DNA of 64,000 bases from Synaphobranchus kaupii (taxonomy: Eukaryota > Chordata > Actinopteri > Anguilliformes > Synaphobranchidae): assembly GCA_029718625.1 (NCBI GenBank), contig CM056381.1, positions 50,393,305 to 50,457,304 of the forward strand, read 5' to 3'. Numbering within the stretch: the stretch's first letter is position 1; every line of letters starts with the position of its first letter. Under the pieces are notes generated by a model. That model was not told where the DNA came from, made no database searches, and was given only the letters and a program-made list of their open reading frames with translations. Positions 53,418 through 63,084 of the stretch are shown in pieces. The position numbers were made by a program, and so were the translations under genes.

Positions 53418-54403
53418 AAAAGCGCTTTTATTTTATTTATACTGAAGGGAGGATATTGTGAGTTTTTCCAAACCATCACATAAATAGGGATTTATTGATT
53501 GTTTTTGTTTAAATGCGTTGTTTATTGAATTTCTAGCAGGCATTTTTAAAAGTTTTGTGTTTAAAAATATGTCTTGAATATGTTTTATATTTGACGTAAT
53601 GAATGGTTGTTGTCCATTTTATGGTTGTTTATATTAGATTTTGCAAGACCAATAAACACAACTTAAATGAGTCGAACGGAACGCAATAGGCTACCCTTAT
53701 GGGGAAATATGTGATTTACATGGAGAATGAATGAATATTTCTATGATGTATTCTTGAATTATCATAAATGTATTTTGGATCCGGTCTGCTTTGTGGCATG
53801 CGGTTTAGAAATGTATTACAAACATCAGGGTCCGTGAACATAAGCTAAATATGAAGTCGCTGCATTAAGGCAAGATAGAAGTTGTTGGTGTAGCCTAGCC
53901 TACTGTTATTACCGGGGAGAGTTACCGATCTGTCTATGCCAGTTTGCTGACTTAGTATTTATATTCTCTACAATTAAATTGCTTAATGTTGTGCAACAAT
54001 TGAGCCCGAACATTGGTTATGTTTCTGTGGTGAAAATTTTAAATGAGATGCATTTGAGTTTTTGAATCTGTTCGGGGGCTGCATTGGGTACCGTTGGCTG
54101 GCTACATAGTCTACCGATGCAATACATTGCAGAACAGTAGCGTTAGCATGCTTGTGGAATTGGCGAACAGAACCGTAAATAATTTGAATACGTTATTGTG
54201 GTTTTAATCACTCGAGGACATTAAACCTGCTGAACGCGAAAACTTAGAATCAGTATCAGAATCATCGAGATATGCAGGAGCCCGTCACCGCGGTCCGTGC
54301 TGTCTGTCCCTCTCCCTCTGCCGTAGTTTCCTGGAGTGACGTTTAAAAACTCTAACAATACAAGTGGGGACTGATTGGTGGAGAATATTGTTTACTGTAC
54401 CTT

Positions 54404-54420
54404 GCAGTGCATTGTGGGAT
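54404..54420 (+). promoter_or_regulatory. possible ZNF143 (SBS) site of U2 gene 2
   Basis: GCAGTGCATTGTGGGAT is the inverse of a TCCCANAATGC-type site, at about -206 to -190, where distal elements of snRNA genes lie. It is not conserved upstream of copy 1. Confidence 0.4.
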
Positions 54421-54554
54421 CTTTCCAAAATGCTCAAACAATTAAAAATATACATAATCTAGCTATGTTAATTAATTACTGTACTATAACGTCTTATTTA
54501 ACAGTATTCAATTGTCGGGGGTGTTACGAAATGGAGCGCAAATTTTCCATGCCG

Positions 54555-54573
54555 TCACCGTACATTGTGTTTC
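54555..54573 (+). promoter_or_regulatory. PSE of U2 gene 2
   Basis: TCACCGTACATTGTGTTTC at -55 to -37, one base different from copy 1. Confidence 0.78.
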
Positions 54574-54609
54574 CCACATGGGCTCGCCCGACTCAAGCCG
54601 TCATTCAGT

Positions 54610-54798
54610 ATCGCTTCTCGGCCTTTTGGCTAAGATCAAGTGTAGTATCTGTTCTTATCAGTTTAATATCTGATACGTCCCCTATCTGGGGACCATATAT
54701 TAAATTGATTTTTGGAACAGGGAGATGGAATAGGGGCTTGCTCCGTCCACTCCACGCATCGACCTGGTATTGCAGTACATCCAGGAACGGTGCACTCC
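54610..54798 (+). ncRNA. U2 snRNA, copy 2
   Basis: Same RNA as copy 1 with a C for T in the GGGGAC(C/T)ATATATT segment and a few differences at the 3' edge. Start is 1414 bases after copy 1, and the upstream sequence is also related (GACTGATTGGTGGAGAATA against GTGATTGGTGGAAATAG), so the pair arose by tandem duplication of a ~1.4-kb unit. Confidence 0.95.
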
Positions 54799-54818
54799 CC
54801 ACCCGGGGAAAAAACTTG

Positions 54819-54831
54819 GTTTAAAAATAGA
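54819..54831 (+). terminator. U2 3' box, copy 2
   Basis: GTTTAAAAATAGA, again 21 bases past the RNA end. Confidence 0.75.
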
Positions 54832-54965
54832 ATAAAGTCCTTACTGTATGAAAGGACCGACCGTCAGATACTGGATGAAATGAGGTACAATATTAATATG
54901 GGAATGTGTGTTACCCAGTATGTTTCTCCTGTGTCGAAACTTCACCCGGTTTTTTCTTTTCTAAT

Positions 54966-55086
54966 GGCACCTTTAATTATAGCTACAATAAACTGCGGAG
55001 GGCTGCAGAGTAAGTCCAAAAGGGTCACCCTTTTCATGCACTTAGCAACACTAAACGTCTGTGTGTCTTTTACAAGAAGCCCAATT
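54966..55086 (+). pseudogene. Tx1-like LINE ORF2, first codons
   Basis: Starts MAPLIIATINCGGLQSKSKR, the first strand of an endonuclease domain, and after a one-base shift has VCLLQEAQF. Close to the ORF2 start at 59690. Cut at about 55086 by an inverted LINE piece. Confidence 0.7.
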
Positions 55087-55745
55087 TTAATTTTTAAAAG
55101 CTTTATTAGTTTCATATCAACAAAAGTTATTTTCCATGCAATCACAGTATTTTAAAAGTTATCCACTAACTTGCCCACGGGAGTATATCTAAAATGGTCT
55201 GGGGCCAACAACTCTTCCAGTTTTTTTCCTTATGAAATTAGAGGGAGAAATTGGGCTTCCACTCTGCAATTCTAAAAACATGTTAAGAGACAAAAATATA
55301 AAAGGACAAGAGTCTGCCAAATGGGTATTTAGAGGAATCCTCTTTCCCCACAGAGAGAGAGAACTTTATATCCAAATTTATATCCCATCAAGAAGGTCCA
55401 GTTCCTATTTCTTGACACATTTAAGCAACCTTTCAAAAAATAAGATAGAAACATTTAGACAGCTTTTCCAGCCTTCGTCAATGGTCGATACATAATTTGT
55501 CTACTCACTTTCTCATGTTGTCCTCCCCAAATTAACTTAAACATAAGTTTCTGAATAGATTGCACAAATTTGTCCGGGATGGGTAACGTTTGCGCCAAAA
55601 ATGTCAAGGGAGGCAAGTCCAGGCTTACAAGAAGCCCACCTAAAATAGGAAAGCGATATAAAATCCTTTTCAAGAGAATGCGATAAAGAGGACTCCAGGT
55701 GGAATGTAGGTGGGGTACACTCTTGTAAGATTTCACCAAAAACTA
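55087..55745 (-). pseudogene. LINE ORF2 C-terminal fragment (minus strand)
   Basis: Minus strand: GGLLVSLDLPPLTFLAQTLP, then LMFKLIWGGQHEKVSR and MYRPLTKAGKAV, the post-RT region of L1/Tx1 ORF2. Further on, ELLAPDHFRYTPVGKLVDN and FVDMKLIKLL follow in broken frames. This is a 5'-truncated insertion facing the other LINE piece. Confidence 0.7.
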
Positions 55746-56165
55746 TTTTATACTGGTGACAAAATTATCACCTCATCTCCTGTAATTTGCCCCAACAATA
55801 CACAAACTTGTCTTTAGTTTTATATAAGTTACATTGTTGATGATTGGAGGTCCTGAAATAATTACATTGCGATCGTTGGTACTTGGACAGACCAGGATAG
55901 TATAAGAATGTGTGTTGTATAGAGGGAAGGGAAGCAGGCTAGTAACATCCGGTCCGAGGGCTGTCCAAGGAACCACCTTCAAACGTAAACGCATTAATTT
56001 CTTTGTCTCCTGCGGCACTAGGCTCACAGCATACATTGAGGGTCTAGCTTTGTATGTTTCTCTGTTGTTTCTGTGTGCAATAAATTGTTATTCCTTTTAC
56101 TTCTGTGTCGGTAGCAGGCTTTTTCTGGTGTAACACTAGAGAACCTAGAAGTAATACTGAGGTAA
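55746..56165. other. no recognisable gene
   Basis: Lies between LINE fragments; probably also repeat-derived, but without clear motifs. Confidence 0.4.
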
Positions 56166-56166
56166 A

Positions 56167-56600
56167 GTGTGTTTTGTGATTATTATTATAAGTAAATTTT
56201 TCTTGCACTCTTCTGGGCTGGGAATTTTGTGTGGGAGCAGAAACGTTAAAATAACTGGCAGTTTCTCACCCTTTCAGGGCAGGGTATTAGTAACACACAT
56301 AGACTGGGAATCAGCCAGATTGAGAATAATAAATATTTATGCACAGACAGATAGCGCTGCAGGAAAACTCTTAAATAACCTTGATACTTTATTTATGGCA
56401 GAGAGGTTAATATGAGGGGTGATCTGAACAGACGTTTAGATAAAGACCCAAACTTTCTGACTCTGAAAAACCTGATTGTAGAATATAACCTCACTGACGG
56501 ATACTGAGACTCATAAGATGGAGGCATGTTTCACATGGGGAAATGGTAGAGGAGGGTGAGGAGCCGGTTAGACTATATGGTCATCCCACAGGGAATGCCT
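56167..56600 (+). pseudogene. LINE endonuclease-domain fragment
   Basis: Encodes GLGILCGSRNVKITGSFSP, then FQGRVLVTHIDWESARLRI and INIYAQTDSAAGKLLNNLD, then in shifted frames GDLNRRLDKDPNF and SRLDYMVIPQG. These are endonuclease motifs (the NIYAP and GDxN strands and the SRLDY segment) of the Tx1/L1 type. It has several stops. Confidence 0.7.
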
Positions 56601-56804
56601 AAATCCTCTGCTCAAATAGGCTCTCTCTTTTATTCTGTTGAAAGTTATGAGCTCTTGTTTGGCGTAGCGAGCTGGCTAGCACATTGAGTAGCAGCTGGAA
56701 TTACCAGGAAAATTGTGAGATTTCACAGCTGGTAGCTAACTAGTTGGCTACAAAGCTTGCGATACTGCCCACTGAACTCCCATCCTCTGATTGAATTTGC
56801 TCGG

Positions 56805-57492
56805 CTAACGTTATTCCCAGCACTTGCAGGCCTATCTGGTTAGCGCTAACGTTATTCCCAGCACTTGCAGGCCTATCTCGTTATTCCCAGCACTTGCAGA
56901 CCTATCTGGTTAGCGCTAACGTTATTCCCAGCACTTGCAGACCTATCTGGTTAGCGCTAACGTTATTCCCAGCACTTGCAGACCTATCTGGTTAGCGCTA
57001 ACGTTATTCCCAGCACTTGCAGACCTATCTGGTTAGCGCTAACGTTATTCCCAGCACTTCCAGGCCTATCTGGTTAGCGCTAACGTTATTCCCAGCACTT
57101 GCAGACCTATCTGGTTAGCGCTAACGTTATTCCCAGCACTTGCAGACCTATCTGGTTAGCGCTAACGTTATTCCCAGCACTTGCAGACCTATCTGGTTAG
57201 CGCTAACGTTATTCCCAGCACTTGCAGACCTATCTGGTTAGCGCTAACGTTATTCCCAGCACTTGCAGACCTATCTGGTTAGCGCTAACGTTATTCCCAG
57301 CACTTGCAGGCCTATCTGGTTAGCGCTAACGTTATTCCCAGCACTTGCAGACCTATCTGGTTAGCACTAACGTTATTCCCAGCACTTGCAGGCCTATCTG
57401 GTTAGCGCTAACATTATTCCCAGCACTTGCAGACCTATCTGGTTAGCGCTAACGTTATTCCCAGCACTTGCAGACCTATCTGGTTAGCTAGC
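56805..57492. repeat. 41-bp minisatellite
   Basis: About 17 copies of GTTAGCGCTAACGTTATTCC plus CAGCACTTGCAGACCTATCTG. Each unit contains the perfect palindrome TTAGCGCTAA. Single variants (GGCCTATC, CACTTCCAG) mark individual units. Confidence 0.95.
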
Positions 57493-57859
57493 CAACCTAC
57501 CATGTTTGCTAACGTGCAGTACAGTTAAATATTCATGCCTGTCTAGAATGAGAGGGTATGTGATCAGTAATGAGTATATAATCAGTCCAGCTCAGGTATT
57601 TTAAATGTTCCCCACTTCACTGTTCTCACATTTGACTCTGGTTGGGGTGTTACTTGTCCTGGTCAAGCAGTCGATTAACAGCTCTTTAATCTTTACTGAA
57701 ATTAAGCAGCAGATGGTTCTCACTATGTTGTGAATGAGGTTTATTGCAGTCGTAACCCCCCCCCCAAAAAAAAATCATACTGACCGCGCCTGGTGTTTCA
57801 AAGCGTATTTACCTTTTAGGGTTGTTTTAACGCACTTGTTTCATGTTGGAAAATGCAGT

Positions 57860-57902
57860 AATGTACGTCTGCCAAATGACTAAAATGTAATGTAAATGTA
57901 AG
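57860..57902 (+). repeat. SINE 3' tail fragment
   Basis: GTCTGCCAAATGACTAAAAT followed by GTAATGTAAATGTAA matches the tail common to vertebrate V-SINE-type repeats. The tRNA-like head is missing. Confidence 0.6.
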
Positions 57903-58044
57903 TCTGTGTCAGAGTATTACCAGCAGATGGCGCTGTGGAGTGGGCTTTCTGTGTTTAATGTGATGTCTATGGTCAGTGTTGAATATGATTTCTCTGCGTT
58001 TTGGCTAAGACCAGTCTTCTGACTTTCTTGTCTCAACAGTAGCG

Positions 58045-58935
58045 ATGGACCCATCAGATAACACGCTACGCTTCCGATGGAAGAAGAACGAAGAGATCAC
58101 GCCGCTGCTGAGTTTCGGGAGGGATGTACTCTTCGGTCCGCTCTGTTTACGCGCAGAGGACATCTTCTGTCTCCAACAAAACACAGCAGAGGGCTACTTC
58201 GATGTCAGTCTCCACGACACAAGTAAGCTACAAGAAACGAAAGCGCTTTTTAGCGTGAACCAAGATAACTTACTTTTAAAAGACTTCAAATTAGAACCGC
58301 TTCATAGAAACAGTCACCGTGTGCTCACGGTGCAGATGTACAACCCGTGGGTGACTGAAGAAACGCTGAGAGATTTTTTAGCCAAATACGTCACGGTCCT
58401 ACCGGGAGTCGAAAAGATTCGGGACACGTTAGGCATCTGGACAGGAGAAAGACAATTTAGGATTATGCTCAAGGAAGACCCAGGTGGATACCACGGCTTT
58501 TTACACCCCCCTGCGTCGTTCACAATTGGCGAAGACGAGGGGCATCTAATTTACGCCGGTCAGCCAAGTTTGTGCCGTAAGTGCAGCCGACACGGTCACA
58601 CGGCGGAGACGTGCTCATTACAGCGGTGCTGTTACTGCGAGGGCCTGGGTCATGATGCAAGTGACTGCAGCCCGAATGCGCCCCTCCCCTCGCTGAGGGA
58701 CATGGAGTTGGTGGTGAAGGAGCTTGCGCAGGAGATGCTTGCTCAGGAGATGCATGCGCACGGCAGTAGAGACAGGCCCAGGAAAACGCCCAATGAGAAG
58801 AAGCAGGTGAGGAAAACGGCCCTTTTCACAAAAGCAGGAATCTTGGGCGAGGCAAAGGAGGAGCTGCAAACTCATCTTGTCCCGACTGGAGAAAGCACAG
58901 CAGCAGAGCAGCAAAAAGAAAACATTAAACAATGA
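58045..58935 (+). CDS. Tx1-like LINE ORF1 protein
   Basis: A 296-codon complete frame. ORF1 proteins of this group bind the element's RNA. After an N-terminal domain without a known fold (FGPLCLRAEDIFCLQQ, VQMYNPWVTEETLRDFL) there are two CCHC zinc knuckles, CRKCSRHGHTAETC and CCYCEGLGHDASDC at residues ~186-215, then a charged tail. This layout (no L1-type RRM, CCHC knuckles instead) fits Tx1-clade ORF1. The stop overlaps an ATG (ATGA at 58932-58935) that opens a 67-codon frame with an acidic EEEEEEVSDWDSAST stretch, possibly the original C-terminus after a frameshift. ORF2 begins about 750 bases on, past a microsatellite, and breaks soon, so the element is defective as a whole. Confidence 0.72.
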   Translation: MDPSDNTLRFRWKKNEEITPLLSFGRDVLFGPLCLRAEDIFCLQQNTAEGYFDVSLHDTSKLQETKALFSVNQDNLLLKDFKLEPLHRNSHRVLTVQMYNPWVTEETLRDFLAKYVTVLPGVEKIRDTLGIWTGERQFRIMLKEDPGGYHGFLHPPASFTIGEDEGHLIYAGQPSLCRKCSRHGHTAETCSLQRCCYCEGLGHDASDCSPNAPLPSLRDMELVVKELAQEMLAQEMHAHGSRDRPRKTPNEKKQVRKTALFTKAGILGEAKEELQTHLVPTGESTAAEQQKENIKQ

Positions 58936-59330
58936 GCCCGACTAACTCGACCATTTCCTTCTCGGCGACTTATGTGAACCTTTTTAATTTTCTGCTCACA
59001 GACCCCATCCAAGAGGAGGAGGAGGAGGAGGTGAGTGACTGGGACAGTGCCTCTACCTGGTGGCATGTGGCTGGTGTCGCTCTTTCTTGCGTTTGGTTCT
59101 TTTGTTTGATTGCAGGATTGGAGGCACCTGTTTAAACCCCTTTATAAGAAGCCCCGTGATTGGCCAAGAGGGAGCACACTCTGCGGCAACGATGGGGGTT
59201 CCATGTTGCCGTGATTCAGTGTTTTTTTTCCGTTTTGTTAATGGAACTTTTTGTTAATAAATGAATCGATGTCTATAAATATCTGGTTCTTCGTACTTTG
59301 TTGCGACTCGCCAGGGGAGGGCAGTAACAG

Positions 59331-59336
59331 TGTGTG

Positions 59337-59425
<89 letters not shown>

Positions 59426-59484
59426 GCGTGCGCGTGTGTGTCTGTGTGTGTGCGTGTGCGTGCGTGTGTGCGTGTGTGTGTGTG
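59331..59484. repeat. (GTGC)n/(GT)n microsatellite
   Basis: Perfect TGCG tetranucleotide run of about 80 bases that grades into GT. Long Cys-Val-Arg-Ala frames on both strands come from it and are not genes. Confidence 0.95.
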
Positions 59485-59689
59485 CTGTAACAGCCTCCCC
59501 TCCTCAATCCACTACCGCCCAGTGGTATTGGATGTTTGTGTTCCCAACTTTGGACCGCTGTTTCCCAGATACGGGACAAAACGAGGTGCAATACTTGTGA
59601 ACATGTATGGTCCTGTTTTGTCTCTCTTTTATAATACAAAGTGTAACATGACTCTAATCGAAAAAACGCCATACTAGAAATTTATTTAA

Positions 59690-59795
59690 TGGCACCTTTC
59701 ATTGTAGCCACAGTGAACTGCAGAGGGCTGCAGAATAGGTCCAAAAGGGCCACTGTTTTCATGCACTCAGTGCGGTGCTGTAACTCCGGGGCATT
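59690..59795 (+). pseudogene. Tx1-like LINE ORF2, first codons
   Basis: MAPFIVATVNCRGLQNRSKR then ATVFMHS, the first endonuclease strand. Closely related to 54966-55086. Coding ends within 30-40 codons; no RT follows on this strand. Confidence 0.7.
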
Positions 59796-60180
59796 CAATG
59801 AAAGTATCTTTTATTGGGGTTTCAAAGTCAGTTCCAATAAAAGCATTTTCTTTAAAAGCACATCAAATCGAACATCACCTTACATTAAAAAAAAACTTTA
59901 AAAAAAACACATTTACAGGGTAAATTTCCCCCACCATTTTGTTTTGCCCTTTAAAATACAAGATGCCGCAAAAAAATGACATCACATATGAAAATTATCT
60001 CCAAAGAGGAGAGAGGGGAAACAAAACAAAACAAAAACACGAACAAAAGTCCTTCCCTGTTTGTCAGGTGGGTCACAATGTTCCTTCTCAACAAACCCAA
60101 AGGGCGACTGCAGCTCCTTCATACCTCTCCTTGTAAATGCTGTAATATCAGGCTTTTTATAATGATGAAGTGATGTATGT
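59796..60180 (-). repeat. LINE 3'-end-like sequence (minus strand)
   Basis: Shares TCTTTTATTGG and TTCCAATAAAA blocks with 52490-52560 and contains A-rich runs. Likely a 5'-truncated insertion of the same LINE in reverse. Confidence 0.3.
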
Positions 60181-60233
60181 TAAAATATTTTTATTGGAAA
60201 GAATTTTTGTAACATCACATAAGTGTTAGTAAA

Positions 60234-60439
60234 TGTTGGGCCGTGAGGCCTGCTTTGTTTAGTTAAGTTAGTTACGATAGGCCAGCCGGCTTTTATGATT
60301 TTATGACCCCTACTCGTATTTCCGAGCTACCAGATTGGTTATCTGGAACTACGGACATCACGCTGGGACCGTGTTGTAAACGTCACTTGTGTTGCCTGTG
60401 GAATTAATAAAAATGTAGTCCTTTGTTCCTACAACAACA
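60234..60439 (+). mobile_element. possible short solo LTR
   Basis: Begins TGTTGGGCCGTGAGG and ends TTCCTACAACA, so it has TGTTG...CAACA ends, with AATTAATAAAAATG as polyadenylation signal near the end. No matching flanking duplication, so only tentative. Confidence 0.3.
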
Positions 60440-61331
60440 TAGGTTACATTAGAGTAAGGAGTGTGATCCATAGGTTACATTAGAGTAAGGAGTGTGATCC
60501 ATAGGTTACATTAGAGTAAGGAGTGTGATCCATAGGTTACATTAGAGTAAGGAGTGTGATCCATAGGTTACATTAGAGTAAGGAGTGTGATCCATAGGTT
60601 ACATTAGAGTAAGGAGTGTGATCCATAGGTTACATTAGAGTAAGGAGTGTGATCCATAGGTTACATTAGAGTAAGGAGTGTGATCCATAGGTTACATTAG
60701 AGTAAGGAGTGTGATCCATGGGTTACATTAGAGTAAGGAGTGTGATCCATAGGTTACATTAGAGTAAGGAGTGTGATCCATAGGTTACATTAGAGTAAGG
60801 AGTGTGATCCATAGGTTACATTAGAGTAAGGAGTGTGATCCATAGGTTACATTAGAGTAAGGAGTGTGATCCATAGGTTACATTAGAGTAAGGAGTGTGA
60901 TCCATAGGTTACATTAGAGTAAGGAGTGTGATCCATAGGTTACATTAGAGTAAGGAGTGTGATCCATAGGTTACATTAGAGTAAGGAGTGTGATCCATAG
61001 GTTACATTAGAGTAAGGAGTGTGATCCATAGGTTACATTAGAGTAAGGAGTGTGATCCATAGGTTACATTAGAGTAAGGAGTGTGATCCATAGGTTACAT
61101 TAGAGTAAGGAGTGTGATCCATAGGTTACATTAGAGTAAGGAGTGTGATCCATAGGTTACATTAGAGTAAGGAGTGTGATCCATAGGTTACATTAGAGTA
61201 AGGAGTGTGATCCATGGGTTACATTAGAGTAAGGAGTGTGATCCATAGGTTACATTAGAGTAAGGAGTGTGATCCATAGGTTACATTAGAGTAAGGAGTG
61301 TGATCCATAGGTTACATTAGAGTAAGGAGTT
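60440..61331. repeat. very homogeneous 31-bp minisatellite
   Basis: About 29 copies of CATAGGTTACATTAGAGTAA plus GGAGTGTGATC. Only rare A to G changes (CATGGGTT near 60718 and 61213) distinguish units. Confidence 0.96.
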
Positions 61332-61534
61332 ATAATGCGATTAATCTCACCTTCATAGCAGAGTGGGTGCACGCAGTTATCTTCTGATTCAATGCAAGAT
61401 TAACTAATCAAATTGTAATTCACATTCATGAAATGGAGTAAAATTATTTCATTAACAAGATAATTTGATACAATTGGCATAAATTATCCTGGATTTTTAA
61501 AGCGTTGTACATGAAACGGGTCCCTGGTGTATGT

Positions 61535-61587
61535 GTGAGAGTGAGTAGTTGGGTGTGTGTGCGTGTGTGTGTGTGTGAGTAAGCGTG

Positions 61588-61636
<49 letters not shown>

Positions 61637-61644
61637 TAAGCGTG

Positions 61645-61703
<59 letters not shown>

Positions 61704-61752
61704 TAAGCGTGAGTAGTTGTTTGTGTGTGTGTGTGTGTGGGAGAGAGTGAGT

Positions 61753-61792
<40 letters not shown>

Positions 61793-61800
61793 TAAGCGTG

Positions 61801-61843
<43 letters not shown>

Positions 61844-61918
61844 TAAGCGTGAGTAGTTGTTTGTGTGTGTGTGTGTGGGAGAGAGTGAGTAGCGTGTGTG
61901 TGTGTGTGAGTAAGCGTG

Positions 61919-61961
<43 letters not shown>

Positions 61962-62045
61962 TAAGCGTGAGTTGTTTGTGAGTAGTTGAGTTTGTGTGGG
62001 AGAGTGTGAGTAGTTGAGTGTGTGTGCGCGTGAGAGAGTAGTTGC

Positions 62046-62076
<31 letters not shown>

Positions 62077-62115
62077 TGAGAGAGTAGTTTGCGCGTGTGT
62101 GTGTGTGAGTAATTT
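61535..62115. repeat. GT-rich compound repeat
   Basis: (GT)n tracts separated by GAGTAAGCGTGAGTAGTTTG spacers that recur about every 60-120 bases. Minus-strand frames rich in Thr-His are artefacts. Confidence 0.93.
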
Positions 62116-62195
62116 GCATACTGAGTCTCTGTTGCCTGTGACTCTCTATGTGGATTCAGTGTGGGTTTAGACTTGGCTCGTTGTTTCCCACGGCG

Positions 62196-62504
62196 ATGGC
62201 TCGGTGCCGGGCAGCGTTGCCGTGGCAGCAGGCTGTGCTGGGGATGTTGTTAGTGGCATGTCGGGGGCAGTGCAGTGTAGAGACTGTCCTGTCTCCAGAC
62301 TGCAGTGTGTTCCTGTATAAGGGCTGCCCCCCTGCCGGGCTGGAGCACGCTACCTTACTCTACATCTGCCAGCGTCTGGCCGGCCAGCCGCGATTCCTCA
62401 CCCTGTATGACACCATCGATCACATCCCCGTCTACTCCGCCTACAGCTTCAAACGCTCCGATGGCCTCAAACACGCCGACGTGTCCTGGATGTACGAGCC
62501 ACAG
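62196..62504 (+). CDS. ENDOD1-like secreted endonuclease, first coding exon (partial gene)
   Basis: 103 codons from ATG (good context GGCGATGG) to donor CCACAG|GTACGC, phase 0. The N-terminus MARCRAALPWQQAVLGMLL is a signal peptide, followed by a Cys-rich segment (CSVFLYKGCPPAGLEHATLL), YICQRLAGQPRFLTLYDT, IPVYSAYSFKRSDG and SWMYEPQ. These match the N-terminus of endonuclease domain-containing 1 proteins of the DNA/RNA non-specific (NUC/His-Met) endonuclease family. The catalytic exon lies beyond the window. An in-frame ATG at 62148 is an alternative start but would mask the signal peptide. No disruption is seen, so this is probably a live gene. Confidence 0.8.
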
Positions 62505-62629
62505 GTACGCACTTCTCTCTCTCTCACTCCAACACCTGTTTCTGCAAACCGCAACTTTACCTGCTGTGAACATACTGATACAGCTCACCTGTGCAGCAAA
62601 CTGCACCTTTACCTGCTCTGAAGCATCGC

Positions 62630-62812
62630 AGTGGTACAGTACTAGCATTAGCATTGCTGTGGTACGGTGCTAGCATTAGCATTGCTGTGGTACGGTGCTG
62701 GTATTAGCATTGCTGTGGTACGGTGCTGGTATTAGCATTGCTGTGGTACGGTGCTAGCATTAACATTGCTGTGGTACGGTGCTGGTATTAGCATTGCTGT
62801 GGTACGTTAGTT
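62630..62812. repeat. 28-bp minisatellite in the ENDOD1-like intron
   Basis: About six copies of GTGCTAGCATTAGCATTGCT plus GTGGTACG. Confidence 0.9.
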
Positions 62813-63080
62813 TCTGACTGAGGGAAGGAAAGCCATTATTTAATCTGACATTTAACAGCAGTTCATATTCCCAGCACAGTGTTAAATTTGCATTTACAGA
62901 AAGGCCGTCATTCTGATATGAAATTTACATTTGCAGCCCTTCCGTTGCATCTGATATCAGCATTTACATTTATAACTGGCCTGCTGTGTTAAACCGGGCT
63001 GGGCTGCTGGGTTACGCATTCAGCTGCAGTCCTCACTCTCGGCTGAGAATCGCATTTCAGCTTCTAAACAGCATCACTTC
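62813..63080. other. ENDOD1-like intron, no further exon seen
   Basis: No coding exon matching the catalytic domain appears before the next repeat. Confidence 0.5.
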
Positions 63081-63084
63081 CCAC

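Noticed and set aside
59238..62119. Cys/Val/Arg-rich and Thr/His-rich open frames
   Set aside because: They arise from (GTGC)n and (GT)n microsatellites.
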